Source: Methylobacterium durans
Lineage (GTDB): Bacteria; Pseudomonadota; Alphaproteobacteria; Rhizobiales; Beijerinckiaceae
Length of the DNA: 64,000 bases
Direction of reading: 5' to 3'
Assembly: GCF_003173715.1 (NCBI RefSeq)
Contig: NZ_CP029550.1
Location: 1,364,001-1,428,000, forward strand
Shown: positions 51,687 to 59,583 of the stretch, one piece after another
Position numbering within the stretch: position 1 is the stretch's first letter
How the letters are laid out: each line of letters starts with the position of its first letter
Translations under genes and position numbers: made by a program
Notes under the pieces: model-generated
The model's database searches: none
Told to the model about the DNA's origin: nothing
Seen by the model: only the letters and a program-made list of their open reading frames with translations

Positions 51687-52196
51687 ATGTCACACGGTGG
51701 ACAGCGTCCGCGCGCTGGCCGCCGTGCCGTTCTGACGTACGAGCAAATAATTCGGGTCGGCTCGCTGTATGCCGAGCTTCTCAGGCGAAGAGCGCAGAGA
51801 GTTGCCGACAGGCGTGCTCGGGCAAGCGAGAAGCTGATCGAGGGCATGAACCCACGTGAGGAACTGCAGCGCTTTAACGGTCGAATGCAGGGTTTCTCTC
51901 TGCGGAAGCGTCAGAGACGCGCACGAACGGATACGCCGCTTGGCGAGGGCGATGACGTCATTGACGATGTGGTAGGCGATATACGCAGCTGGATAGAGGC
52001 TCGCGGGTCCGCGCGCATTTCAGGCGACGCGAAACGCACATATGGCACGCCATCATGGCTTCTGCGCAAAGTCGCCGATCGAGCGTCGCGCTGCTATGGC
52101 GTTCCGGTCTCCACACGCCGAGTACGCGCCTGCCTTCAAGCGTATCGCACGGACTTCGAACAGGACAAATCGAGCGGGCCCGATCGTCAAACTTGA
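51687..52196 (+). CDS. hypothetical protein of the island
   Basis: 169 residues starting at ATG 51687 (a TTG one codon earlier is the longer option). Basic, with RRRAQRVADRRARASEKLIEGMNPREELQRF and VVGDIRSWIEARGSARISGDAKRTYGTPSWLLRKVADRASRCYGVPVSTRRVRACLQAYR. The last part resembles a helical DNA-binding or regulatory segment, but I recognise no family. It lies 177 bp after the tRNA, the usual place for integration or control genes. Confidence 0.55.
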   Translation: MSHGGQRPRAGRRAVLTYEQIIRVGSLYAELLRRRAQRVADRRARASEKLIEGMNPREELQRFNGRMQGFSLRKRQRRARTDTPLGEGDDVIDDVVGDIRSWIEARGSARISGDAKRTYGTPSWLLRKVADRASRCYGVPVSTRRVRACLQAYRTDFEQDKSSGPDRQT

Positions 52197-52284
52197 ATTC
52201 TGTCAAATTTGAGCGGCCGAATCTAGCGCTCGAATAGTGTGCTCCTGAACGCGGGATCGTTCCGCGTTGTCCTGGAGCACACTT

Positions 52285-52476
52285 GTGAACAGCAAGCACG
52301 CCTACACCATCGCGGAAGTCACGCGCATCACGGGCTCAAGCCGGACGACGATCTACGCTGAGATCGCCGCCCAGCGCCTCACGGCCAAGAAGCTGGGTCG
52401 CCGCACCCTCATCCTCGCGGACGATCTGCGTACCTGGCTGAACAGCCTGCCTGCCATCAAGACGCAGGCAGCGTGA
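52285..52476 (+). CDS. AlpA/excisionase-like helix-turn-helix protein
   Basis: 63 residues from GTG 52285, with CTGGAG eight bases upstream. NSKHAYTIAEVTRITGSSRTTIYAEIAAQRLTAKKLGRRTLILADDLRTWLNSLP is the compact winged-helix of MerR/excisionase-type proteins (helix-turn-helix domain group 17). Such proteins act as recombination directionality factors or activators in P4-like satellites and integrative elements. First gene of a tightly packed run up to 54761. Confidence 0.82.
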   Translation: MNSKHAYTIAEVTRITGSSRTTIYAEIAAQRLTAKKLGRRTLILADDLRTWLNSLPAIKTQAA

Positions 52477-52480
52477 CACC

Positions 52481-52834
52481 ATGAACTCCATTTCCAGTAA
52501 AGCCGCCCCGGCGCAGAGCGACGCTCCAGCAGCCGGTCTGAGCGCATCTGGCGCTGCGTCTGCCCAACGCGCTCCTGCCGCGCTCTGCTACGATCCCGAG
52601 ATGCTGTGCGAGTTCGTTGCCGAGACACTCGCCTGGGCCGCAACGCACGCGCAGCTCGGAACCACCTACGCGCAGATCGGCGATGTGGCAGGCCTCGACT
52701 ACACTGTCCGCTCCTTGGTCGCCTGCACCCGCTCCGCCATCGGCTCGGTGGCGGAGCTGAAGGCGCACAGGATCAAAGTGCAGGCAGAGCGGCGGAAGGC
52801 CCCTGCTGATCAGGCCCGGGAGGTGCGGCCGTGA
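52481..52834 (+). CDS. small hypothetical protein next to the AlpA-like gene
   Basis: 117 residues, 4 bp after the previous stop. An Ala/Ser-rich N-terminal 35 residues precede a helical core, YDPEMLCEFVAETLAWAATHAQLGTTYAQIGDVAGLDYTVRSLVACTRSAIGSVAELKAHR, and a charged end. The stop overlaps the GTG of the DUF3987 gene (GTGA), so it belongs to the same transcript. No family recognised. Confidence 0.6.
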   Translation: MNSISSKAAPAQSDAPAAGLSASGAASAQRAPAALCYDPEMLCEFVAETLAWAATHAQLGTTYAQIGDVAGLDYTVRSLVACTRSAIGSVAELKAHRIKVQAERRKAPADQAREVRP

Positions 52835-54414
52835 TCGCAGATCCATTCGCTCTGGAGATGGAGCGGCTCGGGCCCGCACCCAGCAGCGCGCGGTTTGAAA
52901 ACCAGTGGGAGGATGAGCCACCCTCCAACGAGCGAGCCGACAAGGAGCCGACCTGGGACAGCCCAGACCTGTCGCTGCTCGGAACCGGCCAGCGCGCTGC
53001 GCCCTCGTTTCCGCTGCCACTGCTCGGCCCCTGGGCCGAATGGGCCGAGCAGAAGGCCGCCGGTGCCTCTGCCCCTATCGACTACTGCGCCGTCGCGCTG
53101 CTGGCCTGCGCAGGTGCCGCCCTCGGCAACGTGCGCTGGCCGCTGGCGGGCGCAGACTGGTCCGAGCCGCCGCTGCTCTGGTGTGCTGTGGTGGGGCCAC
53201 CCTCCTCGTCGAAGTCGCCGTCGATGGACGCAGCCTTCGCGCTGGTGCGCTACGCCGAGGACCAGATGGCTCTCGGCTTCGAGACGGAGCAGCTGGCCTA
53301 CACCATGAAGAAGCAGGTCAGCGAAGCCTGCCAGGAGGAGTGGAAGGCCAAGATCAAGGCCGCGGTGAAGAAGGGCGATCCGCCCCCGCCGATGCCCGAC
53401 GAGGCTCAGGCACCGGATCTGCCGGTCCGGCCGCGCATCCGCGTTGCCGACGCGACGGTCGAAGCGCTGGGCGGTCTGGCTGCAGCCCTGCCGCGCGGGC
53501 TCCTGCTCGTGCGTGACGAGTTGGCCGGCTGGCTCGGCGCCTTCGACAGGTACGGCGGTGGCGGCTCGGATCGGGCCTTTGCCATCGAGATGTACGGCGG
53601 CCGCTCCTACGTGGTCGATCGCGTCAAAAGCCCACTGCCGCTGCACATCCGCCACCTTGCCATCGGTCTGCTGGGTGGCGTGCAGCCCGACAAGCTGCCG
53701 CTGATCATCAGTGGGCCGGATGACGGGCTCGCCTCGCGCCTGCTCTGGACGTGGCCAGACGCCAGACCGGAGTTCGTGCTCGCGCGCAACCTGCAGGACG
53801 ACACGCTGGCCAAGCGCAACTTCGCGCGGCTGTCCGATCTGCCGATGAGCACGGACGAGTTCGGCCATGCCGAGCCCAGGCTCGTGCGGCTGACGAGTCA
53901 GGCGGAGGATGTGCTGGAGGCGTTCGCGCGCGAGATGGTGCACCGGGGGCACGAGGCAGGCGGCCTCCTGGCGGGCACGATCGGCAAGGCTCGCGGACAC
54001 GTGCTGCGGCTCTCATGCGTGCTGGAGTACCTGTGGTGGTGCGGCGGCACGCGCGCGGCGGAGCCGACCTGCATCTCGAAGAAAGCCGTTGAGGCGGCAG
54101 CCGGGCTGCTCGACGGCTACTTCCTGCCTATGGCTGAGCGGGTGTACGGCGACGCCGCCATTCCGATCCGGGAGCGCCGGGCCATGTTGCTGGTGCGCTA
54201 TCTCCGGCGGACTGGCCAGCGGGCTTTTAACGCGCGGCAGGTTCGCCGTGAGCACGGCGGCATGCTACGCGACGCGACCGACATGCAGGCGGCCTGTGCA
54301 GAGCTTGCTGAGGCCTGCCTGATTCAGCCTGTTCTCAGACCTGCTGGCGAGCAGCAGGGCCGCCCGGCGCTCAATTATGAGGTCAATCCGGCGGTGCTGC
54401 GGGGGCAGCGATGA
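52831..54414 (+). CDS. DUF3987 (YfjI-like) primase-helicase-associated protein
   Basis: 527 residues, GTG start. Residues 60-130 contain FPLPLLGPWAEWAEQKA, APIDYCAVALLACAGAALGN and a Walker A-like loop GPPSSSKSPSMD (122-133). Further on come RIRVADATVEALGGLAAALPRGLLLVRDELAGWLGAFDRYG (Walker B-like DE) and KSPLPLHIRHLAIGLLGGVQPDKL. The C-terminal third resembles a winged-helix region (LLVRYLRRTGQRAFNARQVRRE). DUF3987 proteins take the place of a replicative primase/helicase in phage satellites and integrative elements. Two short genes overlap it at each end. Confidence 0.85.
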   Translation: MIADPFALEMERLGPAPSSARFENQWEDEPPSNERADKEPTWDSPDLSLLGTGQRAAPSFPLPLLGPWAEWAEQKAAGASAPIDYCAVALLACAGAALGNVRWPLAGADWSEPPLLWCAVVGPPSSSKSPSMDAAFALVRYAEDQMALGFETEQLAYTMKKQVSEACQEEWKAKIKAAVKKGDPPPPMPDEAQAPDLPVRPRIRVADATVEALGGLAAALPRGLLLVRDELAGWLGAFDRYGGGGSDRAFAIEMYGGRSYVVDRVKSPLPLHIRHLAIGLLGGVQPDKLPLIISGPDDGLASRLLWTWPDARPEFVLARNLQDDTLAKRNFARLSDLPMSTDEFGHAEPRLVRLTSQAEDVLEAFAREMVHRGHEAGGLLAGTIGKARGHVLRLSCVLEYLWWCGGTRAAEPTCISKKAVEAAAGLLDGYFLPMAERVYGDAAIPIRERRAMLLVRYLRRTGQRAFNARQVRREHGGMLRDATDMQAACAELAEACLIQPVLRPAGEQQGRPALNYEVNPAVLRGQR

Positions 54415-54761
54415 GCCGCTGGCTGGCCCAAGCCTTGGCGGCGCAGTCAGCAGCAGCGGCTGTGCCAAATGTGCCAATAGTGCCAAAACTCCCGCCATGG
54501 AGGCCAAGCGAACCCCAGGAGACAGGCTGCGCGCCGGCAGCGAAGGAGCCTGAGGCGGGTGAGGTGTCGAACGCAGCGCCTTCCAGTAAAGCGCTGGACA
54601 GCACTTCATGCACGGTCAGTCGTGAGGACTGGCTGGCCTACTACGAGGAGCGCGCTGCGATCCGGGAGTATGAGGGCGGCTTCAGCCGCGCCGAGGCTGA
54701 ACGCCTGGCGCGGACTGAGACGATAGAAGCATTCGGGGTGCCTGCATCCTTGGCCAGCTGA
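54411..54761 (+). CDS. small hypothetical protein
   Basis: 116 residues, ATG overlapping the DUF3987 stop (ATGA). The N-terminal half is low-complexity (MSRWLAQALAAQSAAAAVPN ... EPQETGCAPAAKEPEAG); the C-terminal half reads VSREDWLAYYEERAAIREYEGGFSRAEAERLARTETIEAFG, a charged helical motif seen next to DUF3987 genes in alphaproteobacterial islands, as I remember. Likely co-expressed with the replication-type gene. Confidence 0.6.
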   Translation: MSRWLAQALAAQSAAAAVPNVPIVPKLPPWRPSEPQETGCAPAAKEPEAGEVSNAAPSSKALDSTSCTVSREDWLAYYEERAAIREYEGGFSRAEAERLARTETIEAFGVPASLAS

Positions 54762-55194
54762 TTTTTGGTCTGACAGCTCTGGCCTCAAGCTCCACGCGAC
54801 AGAACTTGAGATCGCTTTTATCGGAATTGGCAAGGCTGCCCGCCGCGCGAGCGTCTCTGCGGGCGATCCGATACCTCACCTCCCTGTTTAGACCCTGTTC
54901 TGAGGGCCACAAGTGCTGAACTCGAGGTCAATCTAAATGCATCGCGATCCTCGCACGCGGCGAGGTTGATGCGAGGGGACATCATCGTGCGGGTTAGCGA
55001 GCTGCAGCGGTGTTATGGCCTGACCCCGAAGGTATCGTCTGCATGAAGGAGCGTCCGTAGGTCGAAGGCCATCCTAGTGGACGCGCTTTTGCCCCTCATT
55101 TCACGTGTCCGCTGGGGCATACCCCAACGGACAAGACGAGCCCTGCGCGGAGTCTCCCCTAATTGGCTGAAGGTGCTGACCGGAGGGCCTGAGC
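54762..55194. other. 433-bp spacer; no gene seen
   Basis: Marks the end of the AlpA-DUF3987 gene run. Contains copy 1 of the 26-bp near-palindrome (55107-55132), listed separately, 60 bp before the psiE-like gene. Otherwise nothing recognisable. Confidence 0.35.
55107..55132. repeat. 26-bp near-palindrome, copy 1
   Basis: GTCCGCTGGGGCAT followed by ACCCCAACGGAC; the two halves are inverted repeats with few mismatches. Related copies lie at 58891-58916 and 59556-59581, all between genes in the island. Confidence 0.6.
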
Positions 55195-55761
55195 GTGAAC
55201 CAAACGACACTGGAAGAAACTGACGACCGGAGCAAGGGCCGCTACCCCTTCGCCCGACACGTCTCGGCGGCGGCGGACACGCTGAGGGAGACGCGTAAGG
55301 CTTGGCCGGGGCTGAGCCTCTACGAGCGCTTCGAGGAAGTGGTCGTCGTGGTGCTCACCGGCCTGATTGGCCTCGTCATCATCGCGGCCGTGATCAACCT
55401 CTGCTTCCGTGTCGTGCTGCTCGTCATCTTCGGCCTGCTCGACCCGGCCGAGCACAGCGTGTTTCAGGCCGTGTTCGGCATGATCTTCACGGTCCTGATC
55501 GCGCTCGAGTTCAACCACTCGATCCTGAGCGTGCTCCACCGTCAGGAGAGCATCATCCAGCTGCGCACGGTCATCCTGATCGCGCTGCTGGCGCTCGCCC
55601 GCAAGTTCATCATCTTAGACGCGAGCAAGACCGAGCCGCTGACCATCATCGGACTAGCAGCTGCCGTCCTGGCGCTTGGCGCCGTGCATTGGCTCGTGCG
55701 TGACCAAGATCGCAAGGACACGCAACTGAGCGCCGACGGCTCATCAAAGATGCAGGATTGA
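55195..55761 (+). CDS. PsiE-like membrane protein
   Basis: 188 residues, GTG start with GGAGG nine bases upstream. Four hydrophobic helices at about 47-72, 76-105, 112-142 and 145-170: [106 protein letters not shown] and [17 protein letters not shown] match the phosphate-starvation-inducible PsiE family. Function of the family is unknown. Confidence 0.82.
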   Translation: MNQTTLEETDDRSKGRYPFARHVSAAADTLRETRKAWPGLSLYERFEEVVVVVLTGLIGLVIIAAVINLCFRVVLLVIFGLLDPAEHSVFQAVFGMIFTVLIALEFNHSILSVLHRQESIIQLRTVILIALLALARKFIILDASKTEPLTIIGLAAAVLALGAVHWLVRDQDRKDTQLSADGSSKMQD

Positions 55762-55849
55762 GCAACCAGCCCTTCCTGGAGAAGCCAGGCGTGCTCCCGG
55801 CCGCCGAACAGGCGTCAAGCCGACCCAGAAGGCGGCCGCAACCGCCGAC

Positions 55850-56425
55850 GTGATCGCGGCCATGCTGATGCTGATGCCCGACACCCTCACAGGTAAGCGG
55901 GATCGCGCCTTGCTGGCTCTCCGGTTCGCAGGCGCTTTTCGCCGCTCCGAACTCGCCGCGCTGAATGTCGAGGACCTGCAGGACGGTAAGGATGGGCTTC
56001 GCGTCTTTGTACGCCGTTCAAAAACCGATCAAGAGGGCAGGGGCATCGAGAAGGCGATACCGCACGGCAAGTTCATTCGGCCTGTGGCACTCGTCCGCGA
56101 GTGGCTGGATGCCGCCGGCATCACGGAAGGGCCTATCTTCCGTCCGGTATTGCGGTCGGGCAACGTGCGCCAAGCCGGGCGCCTCACGACGCAGGCCATT
56201 GCCGACGTCGTGAAGAAGCACGCAACCGCTGTCGGCCTCGATGCCTCGACCTTCGGGGCACACAGCCTGCGGGCCGGCTACATCACGACGGCAGCGGAGC
56301 GGGGTGCGGATCTTGCCCGCATCATGGATCAGTCGGGACACCGCGACTCGCGGATGGTGCTGGGCTACATCCGCCGCGCCAACGCTTTCAAGGATCATTC
56401 GGGGAGCGGCTCCTGTAGCCGCTAG
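55850..56425 (+). pseudogene. tyrosine recombinase (phage-type integrase), N-terminally truncated
   Basis: 191 residues forming only the catalytic domain. Active-site residues: Arg in [16 protein letters not shown], Lys in [10 protein letters not shown], the HxxR box in [17 protein letters not shown], His in [12 protein letters not shown] and Tyr in LGYIRRA. The N-terminal SAM-like core-binding domain is missing; the upstream sequence [13 protein letters not shown] is all that remains before the psiE-like gene. Short integrases of this class often sit beside the tRNA, but here it is 4.3 kb away and cut. It may be the island's own recombinase after degradation. Confidence 0.8.
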
Positions 56426-56882
56426 ATGTTCGGTCCCAGCATGTGGTGTGACGGATCGAGGTCGAGCTGGCCCTCGAACCACCGCTCGCGCGCCTCCTTC
56501 ACGTCCGGGCGGTTCTGCTCGGCCGCGTGGAGCGCCCCTTTTTGCGGCTGATGCCGTGGCGCTTGAAGAAGCGCGACAGCCCACTCAGGCTCACTGCGGC
56601 ACCGTGTTCCTGCAAGGTCGCCCGCACCTCGCGCAGGTAGGCTTGGGACCGGTCCTCAAGGGCCTGCAGGATCAGGGCCGCATGGGCCTCGGTTCGATGC
56701 GAGTGCCGGTCTCCGCCCATTGGCTTGGCAGCGATCTTACCGTCCGCCCTGAAGCGGGCGTGCCAGCGGATCGCGCTCGCCTTACCCACGCCGAACCGCT
56801 CCGCCGCCTGTCGGCACGAGGCGCCCGCTTCGATGGCGGCGATCACCCGCTCGCGAAGATCCTGCGACAGGGCTGCAGCCAT
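56426..56882 (-). pseudogene. IS630-family transposase, 5' remnant
   Basis: Begins at ATG 56882 (MAAALSQDLRERVIAAIEAGASCRQAAERFGVGKASAIRWHARFRADG), the helix-turn-helix region of IS630 transposases. The frame breaks near 56535-56543 (CGC AAA AAG GGG); in the next frame the text continues as ALHAAEQNRPDVKEARERWFEGQLDLDPS, then loses homology. The DDE catalytic domain is absent. The A5G4 stretch could be a programmed slippery site or one missing base. Non-functional remnant. Confidence 0.75.
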
Positions 56883-56968
56883 AGTGTTCCTCCGTGGTCC
56901 GAACGCCATGGAATCACAGCACCGGCTACCACACTACCCCCGCAGCCTCAGACTGAACGGCAACAGCT

Positions 56969-57262
56969 CTAAGCCTTCGTCTTCGGCTCGATCATGCCGC
57001 GCCGCTTCGCCTCCGCAATCGCCGGGGACCTCTTGCCTCCGTACCGCAGTTGCAGGGCGCGTTTCGCGAACCGGATGACTTTGGGGTTGTCGGTCATCGT
57101 AGGCGAGCTGATCGATACGTTGGCCTGCTCAGGGGTCTGCCCAACCTCAAGGCACCGTAGAAACATCACTGATCGAACGAAGGTGCGCCCTCGCGCTGGC
57201 CCAGCCGCCAAGAAATAGTAGGCAAGGCCGGCAGCTACGCAAACAAGGATCAGAAGGGTCAT
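56969..57262 (-). CDS. small membrane-anchored hypothetical protein
   Basis: 97 residues from ATG 57262, with AGGGG six bases upstream (an ATG at 57277 is in frame). One N-terminal TM helix (MTLLILVCVAAGLAYYFLA), then a soluble part RTFVRSVMFLRCLEVGQTPEQANVSISSPTMTDNPKVIRFAKRALQLRYGGKRSPAIAEAKRRGM. No family recognised. Placed between the IS630 remnant and the gene fragment at 57315. Confidence 0.55.
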   Translation of the reverse strand: MTLLILVCVAAGLAYYFLAAGPARGRTFVRSVMFLRCLEVGQTPEQANVSISSPTMTDNPKVIRFAKRALQLRYGGKRSPAIAEAKRRGMIEPKTKA

Positions 57263-57314
57263 CACAACCCCTACCATGTCTGGACCATCAAGTTAGGAGA
57301 AGAGTAGCCACAAT

Positions 57315-57560
57315 CGTGTCTTCGTCGGCGCTGAGCAGCGCGACTTCCTCGACCATGCCGAGGGCTGGCGGAAGGAGTGCATCCGCGTCCTGTCTCGCGC
57401 CCCGATCAACTCGGCCCCCGTCTACGTGGCCACCAGCGGCATCATGGACGCCATCGACGGGCTGGCCGAGGCCGTGACGGACGACCTCCAGCACTTCGAT
57501 CTAACAGCACCGACCACGCCCGGCGGTAACCTGATGCCACCTCCCAAGGGCAGCGAGTAG
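57315..57560 (+). pseudogene. 5'-truncated gene fragment
   Basis: 82 codons of a clearly coding-like frame ending at TAG 57558-57560, with no start codon: RVFVGAEQRDFLDHAEGWRKECIRV, then SRAPINSAPVYVATSGIMDAIDGLAEAVTDDLQHF and GGNLMPPPKGSE. The stop in frame just upstream (about 57293) rules out a longer gene here. Amino-acid composition and third-base GC match the flanking chromosome. Family unknown; probably the 3' end of a gene cut by rearrangement. Confidence 0.5.
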
Positions 57561-57643
57561 ACGACGAGGGCCGGGGTCCGCTCCGCTCGCTCGCGCATCC
57601 TTTCGTGCTGGCTTATGCTCGGCGCCAAGCAGGAGACAGCGCC

Positions 57644-57844
57644 GTGGACAATCAGACCGCATTGGACGCCTTAGCGCTTCAGCATCACCGTTTTACGGAC
57701 ATGCTCCGCTCAGCCGACAGCGGCATCTGGTGGTCGTCGGATGCCGCTGCGGGGCTGAATGCTGAAAAGATCAAGGCTCAAGCTGACCTGATTGGCGCCG
57801 CCTTGGACGAACTGGAAAGCCTCATCAAAAAAATCAACGCGTAG
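57644..57844 (+). CDS. small hypothetical protein
   Basis: 66 residues from GTG 57644, with AGGAGA eight bases upstream. MDNQTALDALALQHHRFTDM, then LRSADSGIWWSSDAAAGLNAEKIKAQADLIGAALDELESLIKKINA, a helical, weakly acidic protein. No family recognised. The in-frame ATG at 57614 lacks a ribosome site. Confidence 0.55.
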   Translation: MDNQTALDALALQHHRFTDMLRSADSGIWWSSDAAAGLNAEKIKAQADLIGAALDELESLIKKINA

Positions 57845-58198
57845 CTTCCGGCGAGGATATGAGACCAGTACGCGCGCCCGCGCGAGAGGCGGTCTCACAT
57901 GGCGCAATCGAGAGCAGTACGCGTACAGCCATCGAGCCGTGGCTCGCAACAGCCCCTCGCCGATTGGGCGATATGGAACCGCTCGGCTCACGTAAGGGCG
58001 TTTATGGGTCCGGACGTAACGCCCGATGTGATGTTTCACGGCGAGCAAGCTCGCGACGCGCGAGTTCGCGACACAGCGGACGCAAGGCACCGCGCTCGAT
58101 CTTCCGCACAAGCGTTTCGGTCGCGACGCCCTCATGAGGGCGTGCCGATGCCCAGCGCCGCCGGATCGTCTCAACCATCGAAACGCGCCGTTCGTGCT
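57845..58198. other. 354-bp spacer with dispersed repeat; no gene seen
   Basis: Contains copy 1 of a second repeat family (57962-58013) and an Arg/Ala-rich minus frame (58002-58202) that I regard as non-coding because it is repetitive and lacks a ribosome site. Confidence 0.35.
57962..58013 (+). repeat. dispersed GGGCG(T/A)TATGGARCCGC repeat, copy 1
   Basis: About 52 bp similar (roughly 75-80%, one gap) to 60305-60356. Shared core GAT(C/T)GGGCG then TATGGA(A/G)CCGC and a later TATGGG. Weaker partial matches lie at about 58957 and 60981. Confidence 0.4.
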
Positions 58199-58438
58199 TC
58201 ACTTCCTGACAAAACCGCAGCCCTTCACCATTGGAGTACTATAGCACCCGTCTCTCATACATTGAGCGACAGCATCGGCGCAAAAGGAGTGGCAATTATA
58301 CGCCCTTCCTCCGCTATTTCTCTCGTCACAGAATTTAATGCATCTCTGATTGCGCGCCGAGCACGTTTCTGCTGCCGAGGGCGCTGATACAACCAAAGCG
58401 AACGATAGTATCGGAGCGCAAAATAATATTCTACACAT
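58199..58438 (-). CDS. small cysteine-rich secreted protein
   Basis: 79 residues: signal peptide MCRILFCAPILSFALVVSAPSAAE, then CSARNQRCIKFCDERNSGG, AYNCHSFCADAVAQCMRDGCYSTPMVKGCGFVRK. Eight cysteines in the mature part suggest four disulphides and a compact exported peptide. No ribosome site is evident, and base composition is lower in GC than the chromosome. I do not recognise a family. Confidence 0.5.
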   Translation of the reverse strand: MCRILFCAPILSFALVVSAPSAAETCSARNQRCIKFCDERNSGGRAYNCHSFCADAVAQCMRDGCYSTPMVKGCGFVRK

Positions 58439-58832
58439 CGTTCAAGCCGTGCGAACTGTCACTCTTTCATGAGTTTATATATTAATCACCTCCGACCGCA
58501 ATAATACTTTCTATCTAATCAACTATAGTATTGAAATGGCGCCTATATCCGCCCTTCACCGTTTCGAGCACACGTCGCATGTGACGTGCAGCGGCGGTCG
58601 GACATGCAGGTGAAGTAGAGCACGGCCAACGGCCGATGAAGGGGGCGGCGGGCCCATAAGCCTGTTCTCGCGCGAGGCCGCAGAGGTATCGCGTAAGGCC
58701 CACTCAAACCGCTTCCAATCCTCCGTCACGAGGTTGTGATTGAGCATGAACGGCGGTCTGGCTTTGGCGCGTGCTAGCCAAGAGGCGTTCGGATGGTCCA
58801 CAGCCAGCCGGGCGTTTCATCCAACTGCCTCC

Positions 58833-58866
58833 GCCCGCCCGGTTCCCCCTTCCGTGGCGGGCTTTT
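58833..58866 (+). terminator. rho-independent terminator without an obvious gene upstream
   Basis: GCCCGCC (58833-58839) pairs with GGCGGGC (58856-58862), extended by CGG/CCG, followed by TTTTC. Oriented for plus-strand transcription, yet no plus-strand gene ends just before it; it may close a small untranslated RNA or a remnant. Confidence 0.6.
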
Positions 58867-58890
58867 CTTCGCCTGCCGGACTGCTGTCCT

Positions 58891-58916
58891 ATCCGTTAGG
58901 GTATGCCTCAACGGAC
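58891..58916. repeat. 26-bp near-palindrome, copy 2
   Basis: ATCCGTTAGGGTAT followed by GCCTCAACGGAC. Same design as 55107-55132, 138 bp before the secreted-protein gene at 59054. Confidence 0.6.
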
Positions 58917-59053
58917 ATTTCGCTCTTGACGGGCAGCATCACGGCCTGCGCGGGCCGGGCGTTGTAGAGCCTCCGCTGCAGGAGTTCGGTGCGGCGGTGA
59001 CCGCTGGCGCCGAGTGCCACGATCTGCTTTCCTCAGGCGGCAAGGAAGCATCC

Positions 59054-59500
59054 ATGATGCCTTTCGTCCGCTTGCTCGTGATCGCCGGATCAGCCTTCGC
59101 TTGGAGCACCCTTGCCTCGCGCGCACCAACACCAACACCAACACCAACGCGAGGAGCGGGGGAGTGCACCGGTACGTACACGGTGTTGGATGCCCGGCCG
59201 ATCGCGTCCCTCCGGCCTATGGCGCGGCGAGACCTGATCGGCAAAACCGTTCGCGAGATCAGGCATGCAGGCGAGGAGCAATGGGACGCTGTCGAGGTGG
59301 CTTACGGATCGGAACGCTTCACGGTCCGCTTTGACGTCAAGCCCGACGCCTCTCCTCCGGTGAAGGGGTTCTCGTGGAAGGGCTCGACGGCCCCAGGTGT
59401 CGATTGGAAGAAGAGACGCACCGTCAGCGACAACGTTGAGACAGCCATCTACGACGGCCCCTTGGCCGAGCTCGCGTTATCAGCCGATCCCTGTAGATAG
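59054..59500 (+). CDS. secreted hypothetical protein with Thr-Pro repeat
   Basis: 148 residues from ATG 59054 (next codon also ATG), ribosome site AAGGA. Signal peptide MMPFVRLLVIAGSAFAWSTLAS, then a TPTPTPT stretch encoded by a run of ACCAAC repeats (about 59128-59150), then GECTGTYTVLDARPIASLRPMARRDLIGKTVREIRHAGEEQWDAVEVAYGSERFTVRFDV and a C-terminal Cys. The six-base repeat makes length variation likely. No family recognised. Confidence 0.62.
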   Translation: MMPFVRLLVIAGSAFAWSTLASRAPTPTPTPTRGAGECTGTYTVLDARPIASLRPMARRDLIGKTVREIRHAGEEQWDAVEVAYGSERFTVRFDVKPDASPPVKGFSWKGSTAPGVDWKKRRTVSDNVETAIYDGPLAELALSADPCR

Positions 59501-59555
59501 ACCCGGGCGCTCCACCCTGCTGGAGCGAATATGCGGCTGACGCATGTCTCAGCTT

Positions 59556-59581
59556 GTCCGTTTGGGTATACCGCAGCGGAC
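59556..59581. repeat. 26-bp near-palindrome, copy 3
   Basis: GTCCGTTTGGGTAT followed by ACCGCAGCGGAC. Lies in the 83-bp gap between the convergent genes ending at 59500 and 59584. Confidence 0.6.
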
Positions 59582-59583
59582 CT

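Larger units (their letters stand above)
58439..59053. other. 615-bp spacer with a terminator and a palindrome; no convincing gene
   Basis: AT-rich at 58430-58540. A minus frame at 58556-58801 contains LNHNLVTEDWKRFEWALRD, which looks more protein-like than noise, but it lacks any ribosome site and I leave it uncalled. Holds the hairpin at 58833-58866 and palindrome copy 2 at 58891-58916. Confidence 0.35.

Noticed and set aside
58556..58801. Minus frame containing LNHNLVTEDWKRFEWALRD
   Set aside because: Looks partly protein-like, but it has no ribosome site, runs through an AT-to-GC transition and contains a Pro/Ser low-complexity stretch.
55107..59581. 26-bp palindromes as transposon terminal repeats
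   Set aside because: The copies are individually palindromic rather than paired ends, and no transposase gene lies between neighbouring copies at matching distances.
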